NCBI GenBank assembly: GCA_016200005.1
Contig: JACQFP010000053.1
Coordinates: forward strand, 124,001-188,000
Direction: 5' to 3'
DNA from: Verrucomicrobiota bacterium
Lineage (GTDB): Bacteria; Verrucomicrobiota; Verrucomicrobiia; Limisphaerales; PALSA-1396
DNA length: 64,000 nucleotides
The notes below the pieces were generated by a model. The model saw only the letters and a program-made list of their open reading frames with translations, was not told the origin of the DNA and searched no databases. Numbering within the stretch: the first letter of the stretch is position 1; each line of letters starts with the position of its first letter. This document shows, one piece after another, positions 1-6,757 of the stretch. Position numbers and translations under genes: made by a program.

Positions 1-1
1 T

Positions 2-412
2 CGACTTGGTGATTATCTGAAGAAGCCCGCCGATCCGTTCAACAAGTTTGAACCCATGGACAGTTCCGCCGCCGCAATCGCGGCACAAGGTCTGTGGCGG
101 CTTGGCAACTATCTAAACGCCTCACGCCTCACGCCTCACGCCTCACGCTACAAACAAGCCGCGCTAACCATCGCCAGCACTCTCCTCGGCGAACCGTATC
201 TCAGCACGAACCCGAAGCACCAGGGCTTGCTGTTGCACTCGGTCTATCACCGACCTAACGGCTGGGATTACATCCCGCGCGGACAGAAAGTTCCGAACGG
301 CGAAAGCTCGATGTGGGGCGATTACCACGCGCGCGAACTGGCGCTGCTGTTGTTGCGCGAAGCGCGCGGAGAACCGCATTTAACCTTTTTCAAACCTACG
401 GGTACCAAATGA
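2..412 (+). CDS. Glycoside hydrolase family 88-like (unsaturated glucuronyl/rhamnogalacturonyl hydrolase), C-terminal part
   Basis: The reading frame is open from the window edge, so the N-terminus lies outside. The visible part has the end of the (alpha/alpha)6 barrel typical of GH88/GH105 enzymes: a DSSAAAIAAQGL helix, a WDYIPRGQ stretch, then GESSMWGDYHARELALLLL close to the C-terminus. Known members remove unsaturated uronic acids from oligosaccharides made by polysaccharide lyases. The stop overlaps the next start (ATGA), so it is translationally linked to the DUF6807 gene. Oddity: four perfect copies of a 7-bp unit lie inside the gene and encode an A-S-R-L-T-P-H stretch between two conserved helices. 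Family assignment is from recognised motifs; substrate is not known. Confidence 0.8.
   Translation, partial: RLGDYLKKPADPFNKFEPMDSSAAAIAAQGLWRLGNYLNASRLTPHASRYKQAALTIASTLLGEPYLSTNPKHQGLLLHSVYHRPNGWDYIPRGQKVPNGESSMWGDYHARELALLLLREARGEPHLTFFKPTGTK
121..148 (+). repeat. Heptanucleotide tandem repeat (CTCACGC)x4 inside the GH88 gene
   Basis: Four perfect adjacent copies of CTCACGC, within a coding region and read through in frame. One of several 7-bp-period repeats in this window, each with a different unit. Confidence 0.95.
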
Positions 413-1356
413 AATCTTTTCTCCTCCATCTGTTCACTACGGTTGTCGTATTGGCTGCGACACACGAACATAGCGCCGCCGCCGGCTTTGCATTAGAACA
501 AAAGGGCGACGAACTCGTCATTACCTGCAACGGCCAGACAATTGCCACTTACGTCCTGCACGACGATAAAATTCTCCGCCCTCATTTCAAGAACGTCCGC
601 ACGCTCGACGGCCTTCAAGTGACGCGTAATCACCCACCCATCGCGGGCAAAGATGCGACCGATCACTCGGACATGCATCCCGGCATCTGGCTGGCGTTCG
701 GCGCAATCAATGATCAGGATTTCTGGCGCAACAAGGCGAAGGTTGAACATGAGCGATTCGTCGAACCACCTTTCGCTCGCGACGACGAAGCTGGTTTTAC
801 CGCACTCAACCATTACATATCCACCAATGGCCAGTTGATCTGCCGCGAGACCTGCCGCATCCGATTCAAGAGCGGGCCTGAGGGTTGGTGGTTGCTTTGG
901 GATTCAACGTTTGAGTCCGATCGCGAGGTTGTTTTTGGTGACCAAGAGGAGATGGGTTTGGGTGTGCGCCTGGCGACCCCGCTCACAGTCAAGCAGGGCG
1001 GCTCAATTCTGAACAGTGCTGGCGGCCAGAATGAGAAGGGCACGTGGGGCAAGACCGCCGAGTGGGTTGATTATTTCGGAAACCTCGAGGGCAAGACTGC
1101 GGGAGTGATGCTCATGCCTGATCCCGCGAATTTCCGGCAGTCATGGTTTCACAGTCGCGATTACGGATTGGTAGTGGCGAATCCGTTTGGCCAGAACGCC
1201 TTTACTAAGGGCGAAAAGAGCCGGGTCGTGGTTAAATCGGGAGAGCGCTTTCGTCTGCGCTTCGGGTTGTTGATCCATTCTTCGCCGCAAGACAAACCGC
1301 TAAATCGCGTTGCTGCGTACCAGACGTCTCTCGCAGAATTGAAACGAGCCGAGTGA
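409..1356 (+). CDS. DUF6807 (PmoA-like) secreted protein
   Basis: 315 residues. The ATG at 409 overlaps the preceding stop and opens a classic signal peptide (MKSFLLHLFTTVVVLAATHE...). The frame is open further upstream, but that stretch belongs to the GH88 gene. The mature protein resembles DUF6807 proteins (called PmoA in some annotations): a beta-rich protein with TYVLHDDKILRPHFKNV, then DHSDMHPGIWLAFG with conserved Asp/His, and a GGQNEKGTWG segment. Such genes are common beside GH88 and dehydrogenase genes in Verrucomicrobiota and Planctomycetota; the biochemical role is unknown. It probably acts in the periplasm on sugar-derived substrates, by context only. Its TGA overlaps the GTG start of the next gene. 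Confidence 0.75.
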   Translation: MKSFLLHLFTTVVVLAATHEHSAAAGFALEQKGDELVITCNGQTIATYVLHDDKILRPHFKNVRTLDGLQVTRNHPPIAGKDATDHSDMHPGIWLAFGAINDQDFWRNKAKVEHERFVEPPFARDDEAGFTALNHYISTNGQLICRETCRIRFKSGPEGWWLLWDSTFESDREVVFGDQEEMGLGVRLATPLTVKQGGSILNSAGGQNEKGTWGKTAEWVDYFGNLEGKTAGVMLMPDPANFRQSWFHSRDYGLVVANPFGQNAFTKGEKSRVVVKSGERFRLRFGLLIHSSPQDKPLNRVAAYQTSLAELKRAE

Positions 1357-2216
1357 AAAGCCCGTCGAAGCAAATCGGTTTGGTTGGCCTCGGTTTGATG
1401 GGCAGCGCCCTCGCCGAACGATTTTTGAAATCCGGTTTTGCGCTAATCGGTTTCGACGTGAACGCCGCTCGACGGCGTGCGCTGAAGACACTTGGCGGGA
1501 AACCGCTCGACTCAGTTGCAAAAGTGGCTGCGGCGTGCGGGCGAATCGTTTTCTCACTACCGACGACCGAGGTCGTCGCCGAGGTGATTCGTGAGATGGG
1601 GGACAAATTGCGCCCCAGCTCCATAATTGTCGACACGACCACTGGCGAAGCCGAAGAAACTGTGCGGCTGGGCGCAAAGCTGGCAAAGAGGCGCATCCAC
1701 TACCTGGATGCCACCGTCGTCGGTAACAGCGAACAGGTTCGTACTGGGGATGTAATTGTATTGGCTGGCGGCACACGACCATCGGTGGCCGCGTGCCGCG
1801 ACGTCTTCGAAAGCTTTGCGCGTCAAACTTTTCAGGTCGGGCCATGCGGCAGCGGTTCGCGGATGAAACTGGTCGTTAATCTGGTGCTCGGTTTGAACCG
1901 CGCGGGACTCGCCGAAGGACTTGCCTTCGCCGAAGCCGCAGGCGTTTCACCAAAGCGCGCGTTGGAAATTCTAAAGTCCAGCGCGGCCTATTCTCGCGTG
2001 ATGGACACGAAGGGAAGCAAGATGCTCAGGAGTGATTTCAAGCCGCAAGCCAGGCTCTCACAGCATCTCAAAGACGTGCGGTTGATTCTTTCCCTGGGCC
2101 GGAAGGCTGGCGCGAAACTGCCGCTGTCCAAACAACATAGCAAGTTGTTGGAACAAGTCGAAGCCGCGGGCGGTGGCGATTTGGACAACAGCGCGATCAT
2201 CAAGGCGTTCAAATGA
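1353..2216 (+). CDS. NAD(P)-dependent beta-hydroxyacid dehydrogenase (3-hydroxyisobutyrate dehydrogenase family)
   Basis: 287 residues, GTG start overlapping the upstream stop (GTGA). The N-terminal Rossmann fold has the G-x-G-x-M-G signature (GLVGLGLMGSALAERF) followed by FDVN, where the acidic residue suggests NAD contacts. Around residues 165-180 is the catalytic-lysine segment GPCGSGSRMKLVVN, then the all-alpha C-terminal domain. Length matches the family (about 290). Members oxidise or reduce short hydroxyacids or semialdehydes such as tartronate semialdehyde and 3-hydroxyisobutyrate. Next to a GH88 gene, a role in uronate or sugar-acid breakdown is plausible, but that is inference. Confidence 0.85.
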   Translation: MKSPSKQIGLVGLGLMGSALAERFLKSGFALIGFDVNAARRRALKTLGGKPLDSVAKVAAACGRIVFSLPTTEVVAEVIREMGDKLRPSSIIVDTTTGEAEETVRLGAKLAKRRIHYLDATVVGNSEQVRTGDVIVLAGGTRPSVAACRDVFESFARQTFQVGPCGSGSRMKLVVNLVLGLNRAGLAEGLAFAEAAGVSPKRALEILKSSAAYSRVMDTKGSKMLRSDFKPQARLSQHLKDVRLILSLGRKAGAKLPLSKQHSKLLEQVEAAGGGDLDNSAIIKAFK

Positions 2217-2244
2217 CTCAGGTCCAACTCTTGATGCACGGGGC

Positions 2245-2319
2245 GTTGGAGTTCAAACTTTAGTTTGTCTCCTGAGTGCGGGTTGTTTTACCGTGACAAG
2301 CTGAAGCTTGAACTCCAAC
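2245..2319. repeat. Inverted repeat, 25-bp arms, intergenic between convergent genes
   Basis: Left arm 2245-2269 and right arm 2295-2319 are reverse complements at 22 of 25 positions, separated by 25 bp. The arms read GTTGGAGTTCAA... and ...TTGAACTCCAAC. The repeat lies between two convergent genes, so it could serve as a bidirectional transcript end, or be a copy of a dispersed intergenic palindrome. Confidence 0.85.
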
Positions 2320-2359
2320 AACGGTTGCATCTTCGTCGTCGGGCGTGCGCGTTCCGATT

Positions 2360-3622
2360 TTAGTCCCGCAAACTTTTTCCCGTCGTGTCCGGCGCGAACC
2401 AGATGATCACCATGCCAACGGCGTAGATCAGACTGGTGATGACGCCGACCCTCGCGTAATCCCCTTCGAAAACTTGCATCAACGCGCCGGCTCCGAGCAC
2501 GCCTGCCGCTGACGCGAAGCGACCGAAGTTGTAACTCACGCCTGTGCCGCTCGCCCGCACGCGCGTTGGAAAAAGCTCCGGCAAATAGAGCGGCAGCCAG
2601 CCGAAGAAAAGCGTGGAGATGAAGCCTTGAACAAAAACGCATGGCAGAAACACGGTGTCCAGCGGTTTCAGAAACACATAGATGCTGACCGTGGCGGTCA
2701 CTGAGCCGAGGCTGATGAGAAAATAGGTGAGCCGACGGCCCATCAGGTTGGCCAGATGTCCGCCGAGCAAACTACCGAGCGCAGCCCCCACCGCCCAATA
2801 CGCCTGGGTCGTGGCTTTGTAGCCGGGTTGAGCCGCGCCGCCAATTTTGTCCGCCCAAGGGATCATCCATTTGCTCGCGCCCCACGCGCCGATCAGCGGG
2901 ATCGCGCCGAGACAGATGCCGATCAGCGTCAGCCGCAGCAGCGGCGGGTGAAATAACTCGGCAAGCGGCGACTTGGACATTTTAGTTTTATCCTTCGAGC
3001 GGGTTGACAACCACGCCGGTGATTCCGGTACGAACCAGAGTGAAATCAGTCCGAGGATTACCGGGAGCGCGGTGACAAGCATGAGCCAGCGCCATGAATC
3101 GGGAGTGACTTTGCGGAACGTGCCGAGTTGCGACATCACGAACACACCGATGTTCGCCGACGTCCCCAACAAACCGGCCAGCATTGGGCGCGACACGTCC
3201 GACCAGAACTCCGACACAAGGGCCACGCCGTTCGGCCACATGCCTCCGATGCCGAGTCCGGTGAGAAAGCGCAGCAACAGCAATTGCTCCTGGTTAGTCA
3301 CGAAATAACCCGCGCCACCGAAAATCGAATAGCAAAGAATGCTACAGCCCATGGCCTTTGCCCTTCCGATGCGGTCGCCCAACCAGCCCAAAACAATGCC
3401 GCCGATGGCCGCGCCGAGCATGATCGACGCGGTGTAGCGGGCAAACCAATCGCCGGCATCCGCGTCGTTGAATGCCCCGCCCATCAAATCTCGCGAGACC
3501 GAGAGCGACGCCAGCGGCATGAGTCCGAGTTGCACGCCGGCACAGAGCCAGCCGAGAAAACCGGCTGCGAGCACAGTGTAACGCAGTTGGGCCTGGAACG
3601 AAGTTGAAGAGTCGTTGCTCAT
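2360..3622 (-). CDS. MFS transporter (sugar/organic acid porter type)
   Basis: 420 residues with about twelve predicted membrane segments. Family signatures are visible: the loop 2-3 motif GWLGDRIGRAKAM, the RFLTGLGIGGMWPNGVALVSEFW stretch in helix 4-5, and GRRLTYF in the second half. This is the arrangement of sialate/hexuronate and aromatic-acid porters. It starts 4 bp inside the upstream aldo/keto reductase gene, so the two form an operon, and it is convergent with the dehydrogenase gene. Likely imports the substrate degraded by its neighbours; the substrate cannot be read from sequence. Confidence 0.85.
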   Translation of the reverse strand: MSNDSSTSFQAQLRYTVLAAGFLGWLCAGVQLGLMPLASLSVSRDLMGGAFNDADAGDWFARYTASIMLGAAIGGIVLGWLGDRIGRAKAMGCSILCYSIFGGAGYFVTNQEQLLLLRFLTGLGIGGMWPNGVALVSEFWSDVSRPMLAGLLGTSANIGVFVMSQLGTFRKVTPDSWRWLMLVTALPVILGLISLWFVPESPAWLSTRSKDKTKMSKSPLAELFHPPLLRLTLIGICLGAIPLIGAWGASKWMIPWADKIGGAAQPGYKATTQAYWAVGAALGSLLGGHLANLMGRRLTYFLISLGSVTATVSIYVFLKPLDTVFLPCVFVQGFISTLFFGWLPLYLPELFPTRVRASGTGVSYNFGRFASAAGVLGAGALMQVFEGDYARVGVITSLIYAVGMVIIWFAPDTTGKSLRD

Positions 3623-4590
3623 GCGAAAAGGTTTTCCAGCAACGCTGGAGGAAGCGGACCTGCTTGTGCGAAACCAACGGCTTCATCAAGTTGTTCTGGG
3701 CCGGCGAAGCCGATCAACGCCGTTGAGATTTGTGCATCCCCAAGCACGTAACGAATGGACGCTTCCTTGAGGCTCGTGCCGGGCGGCAGTAACGCTGCCA
3801 ATTGCGCGGCACGATGCTGATCGCGCTGGTAAAGTTCGAGCGGGAAGAATTTCGTTTGCAGCGTGTGGGCGCTGGGTGGTTGTCCGACGAGCGCGCCGCC
3901 GGCAAAAACGCGGATGGCCAGCACCGCAATCCCTCGTTGGGCACAGGTCGCTATCCAATCACCTTCAGAACGGCGCGGTCCGAGGATATGGAATGGAACC
4001 TGGAGCGTCGTCCAATCTCCCTCGGCAATCACCTCGCGGATTGACAACCCGTCGCCCAGTCCGGTCAGGCCGAAATTCTCGACGATGCCGTCGGCTTTCA
4101 ACTTCAGGAATGCGTCAAGGACACTAGCCTTTCTCAGCACATCACGTGGAGTGATTGAAGTCGGCTGGTCGCCACGGTTTGGCGTGATGGAATTGTGGAG
4201 TTGAATGAGCGTGATGCGCGGAACGCCAAGCCGTTTCAAGCTGGCGGCAACGGAGGACTTCACTGCTTCGCCAACATTACCGAGTTGCTGTTCCGTCAGG
4301 CGCACTTTGGTGGCGATGTGCACTTTCTCCAGAGCGCCGAGTTCACGCAGTGCCGCGCCAAGATTGGTTTCAGAATGGCCATCCCCGTAGGTCGCAGCCG
4401 TATCGAACCAGTTGATGCCGACCTCAAGCGCGCGCCGGATGGTCTTGAGTTGAGCCCCTCGCGCTTTGCTTGTCATGAGTGCGGCGACTGGTCCGGCGCC
4501 GAACGAGATTTCGGAAATGCGAAGACCCGTCGAACCAAGCGAGCGGGTGTTGAGCATCGGAACGGTCATGGCGAATGCCGAACAGTTCAT
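3619..4590 (-). CDS. Aldo/keto reductase
   Basis: About 323 residues. The start is set by a good ribosome site (AGGTGAG at 4597-4603) placed 6 nt before the ATG at 4590; an ATG at 4593 and a TTG at 4596 are the alternatives. The (beta/alpha)8 fold shows the catalytic tetrad: Asp in NWFDTAATYGDG, Tyr in the same segment, Lys in IATKV, His in LIQLHN. It resembles the L-fucose/D-threo-aldose dehydrogenase branch of AKRs. Divergent from the Old Yellow Enzyme gene (shared 95-bp promoter region) and overlapping the MFS gene by 4 bp, suggesting co-expression. Confidence 0.85.
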   Translation of the reverse strand: MNCSAFAMTVPMLNTRSLGSTGLRISEISFGAGPVAALMTSKARGAQLKTIRRALEVGINWFDTAATYGDGHSETNLGAALRELGALEKVHIATKVRLTEQQLGNVGEAVKSSVAASLKRLGVPRITLIQLHNSITPNRGDQPTSITPRDVLRKASVLDAFLKLKADGIVENFGLTGLGDGLSIREVIAEGDWTTLQVPFHILGPRRSEGDWIATCAQRGIAVLAIRVFAGGALVGQPPSAHTLQTKFFPLELYQRDQHRAAQLAALLPPGTSLKEASIRYVLGDAQISTALIGFAGPEQLDEAVGFAQAGPLPPALLENLFA

Positions 4591-4685
4591 CATCAACTCA
4601 CCTAGATGGCAAGGTGGGATCGCGGACAGGACCCTTGCCTTGCGGTCGTTGACGCGGCTAGTGTCATTTCGACATCGCGAACATT

Positions 4686-6200
4686 ATGGCCGCCGATTTC
4701 AAGCTGACGCGCATTCCGACACTCAAGACTGTTGCCGACTTTCGCAACCAGGTCGCAGCACTTGGCATTCAACTGCCGTGTGAAGATGAAATCTTTTTGG
4801 GAAATGCGTCACCCCTTGCACAACCAATCGAGGGGATAACCATCAACGGCAAACGCATCAACAATCGCTGGGCGATTCAACCGATGGAAGGTTGGGACGG
4901 CACGACGACTGGTGGCGCGACGGATGAGGTGCGTCGTCGCTGGCAGCGCTTCGGCGAGAGCGGCGCGAAGACGATTTACGGTGGCGAAGCGATGGCTGTG
5001 CGCCCGGATGGTCGCGCAAATCCGAACCAGCTCGTCATAATCGAGCAGAACCAGCGCGACTTTGCGGAGTTGCGGGAGATTTTGCTGAAGGCGCATCGCG
5101 AGCGTTTCGGCAACGCGGACGACGTGGTCATCGGCTTTCAACTCACGCATTCGGGTCGGTTCTGCAAACCGAATGACAAGTTTCGCCTTGAGCCGCGAGT
5201 TGCCTATCGTCATCCGATCCTTGACCGAAGATTCAATGTCACGAGCGATGCGCAAGTCTTCAGCGATGCGGAGATCGATCGACTCATTGAAGATTATGTC
5301 CGAGCTGCCCGCATTGCGTGGGAGGTCGGCGCAGATTTCGTGGACCTCAAGCATTGCCACGGTTATCTGCTGCATGAGTTTCTCGGAGCACACGCGCGGC
5401 CTGGTAAATTCGGCGGCAGCTTCGAGAACCGGACGCGAATTCTGCGCGAGATCGTGTCGGGGATTCGTGCGAGCGGGAACAAGGTTGAACTTGGCGTGCG
5501 CCTGAGCGCATTTGACTTTGTGCCGTTCAAACCTGATCCGGCGTTGTCGCACCCCGGCAAACTTGGGCCAGGTATTCCGGAGGATTTCTCTCATTGCCTG
5601 CCTTATCGGTACGGTTTTGGCGTGAACGCGAACAATCCGGTGGAGTATGATTTGACCGAAGCGTTTCAGTTCGCGGAGCAGTGTGCGCAACTCGGCGTGA
5701 AGATTTTGAACCTCAGCGCGGGTTCGCCTTACTACAATCCGCACATCCAGCGGCCCGCCGCGTATCCGCCGAGCGACGGTTATCAACCGCCGGAAGACCC
5801 GCTGGTCGGCGTGGCGAGGCAGATCAATGTCGTGCGACAAGTGAAGGAACACCTTGTCAAAATCCGAGATCCGAAATCCGAAATCCGAAATCCAGTCGTG
5901 ATCGGGACGGCTTACAGTTACTTGCAGGAATACCTGCCGCATGTGGCGCAATATGCCGTGCGCCATGGCTGGACGGACATGATTGGGCTGGGGCGAATGG
6001 TGCTGGCATATCCGGCGATTCTGGCGGATGCGTTGGCGAAGGGGGAGTTAGAAAAAAGATCCATTTGCCGGACGTTCAGCGATTGCACCACCGCGCCGCG
6101 GAATGGCCTCATCAGTGGCTGCTACCCGTTAGACAAATATTACACGAGCAAGCCGGAATTCGATCGGCTAAAGGAACTGAAGAAAAAAGTTGGGGCGTGA
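4686..6200 (+). CDS. NADH:flavin oxidoreductase / Old Yellow Enzyme family protein
   Basis: 504 residues, longer than simple OYEs (about 360) because of N- and C-terminal extensions but lacking the second Rossmann half of 2,4-dienoyl-CoA reductases. TIM-barrel signatures: QPMEGWDG near residue 60, IGFQLTHSGRFCKPN (the HSGR flavin/active-site loop), VDLKHCHGYLLHEFLG, then KFGGSFENRTR, which matches the OYE GG-S-x-E-NR phosphate site. It probably reduces activated C=C bonds using FMN. A 7-bp tandem repeat (5860-5893) is translated as an I-R-D-P-K-S-E-I-R-N-P stretch in a surface loop. The first codon follows a poor ribosome site, so the exact start is moderately sure. Confidence 0.8.
   Translation: MAADFKLTRIPTLKTVADFRNQVAALGIQLPCEDEIFLGNASPLAQPIEGITINGKRINNRWAIQPMEGWDGTTTGGATDEVRRRWQRFGESGAKTIYGGEAMAVRPDGRANPNQLVIIEQNQRDFAELREILLKAHRERFGNADDVVIGFQLTHSGRFCKPNDKFRLEPRVAYRHPILDRRFNVTSDAQVFSDAEIDRLIEDYVRAARIAWEVGADFVDLKHCHGYLLHEFLGAHARPGKFGGSFENRTRILREIVSGIRASGNKVELGVRLSAFDFVPFKPDPALSHPGKLGPGIPEDFSHCLPYRYGFGVNANNPVEYDLTEAFQFAEQCAQLGVKILNLSAGSPYYNPHIQRPAAYPPSDGYQPPEDPLVGVARQINVVRQVKEHLVKIRDPKSEIRNPVVIGTAYSYLQEYLPHVAQYAVRHGWTDMIGLGRMVLAYPAILADALAKGELEKRSICRTFSDCTTAPRNGLISGCYPLDKYYTSKPEFDRLKELKKKVGA
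5860..5893 (+). repeat. Heptanucleotide tandem repeat (AAATCCG)x4.9 inside the OYE-like gene
   Basis: AAATCCG, AGATCCG, AAATCCG, AAATCCG, AAATCC in direct succession. Read in frame; the peptide contains S-E-I-R-N-P. Confidence 0.95.
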
Positions 6201-6230
6201 TGAATGGATCAGACGGCTTGGTCACCGGTT

Positions 6231-6734
6231 TCACTCCACTTGTTCAGCCAGATTTCGCTTTATCTCTCGATAATCAATAGACTCGCCACCGCACAATTTG
6301 TTCATGATCACTTTTCCCGTGCGTGGCCAAGGGCCTATAATCACGCCCTTAATTATTCGCCACACGCTGAGTCTTTCTCTTACATATGGTCCGGTCTTGA
6401 TCTCGCCGATTACAAGAAATTGATTTCGCCGATAGAGCCGAATTTCCTTAACTTCGATTAAGGTCCCCTTTGGAAGAACGCCGATTGGCTGAATGTAATA
6501 CGGGTGGTAATCCTCATACGGCTTGTAGTTCTGAAGATTATAGTTGGGGTTTTCGACTGAGTCCATCAAGCCGCGATTCGCCAAAAGGATGGCTTCTCTT
6601 TGCAGTAGATATCTTTTCCCAATCGTCAAGTGTGCATCGTTAGAGCCGACATGACTAACTGAGGTTGAACATCCGACAAAAGCGAGCATCACCATCCAGA
6701 AGATCGGGTAAGAGTGTGTGGCGAGTTTATTCAT
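6231..6734 (-). CDS. Small lipoprotein of unknown function
   Basis: 167 residues from the ATG at 6734. That start gives a lipoprotein signal peptide: MNKLATHSYPIFWMVMLAF followed by the lipobox-like FVGC. An upstream ATG at 6761 would add nine residues and run into the neighbouring gene. The mature part is rich in Tyr, Arg and Ile with no recognised domain (YPY-rich centre, then GTLIEVKEIRLYRRNQFLVIGEI, which looks like a beta-barrel/SH3-like strand pattern). Base composition is somewhat A+T richer than its neighbours. The product is probably anchored to a membrane; function unknown. Confidence 0.6.
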   Translation of the reverse strand: MNKLATHSYPIFWMVMLAFVGCSTSVSHVGSNDAHLTIGKRYLLQREAILLANRGLMDSVENPNYNLQNYKPYEDYHPYYIQPIGVLPKGTLIEVKEIRLYRRNQFLVIGEIKTGPYVRERLSVWRIIKGVIIGPWPRTGKVIMNKLCGGESIDYREIKRNLAEQVE

Positions 6735-6757
6735 CGAAAGTTTCGTGCTTATACAAG

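Noticed and set aside
4809-5966. 385-codon open frame on the minus strand
   Set aside because: It is antisense to the clear Old Yellow Enzyme relative, has no recognisable domain, and its composition is that of a mirrored coding frame.
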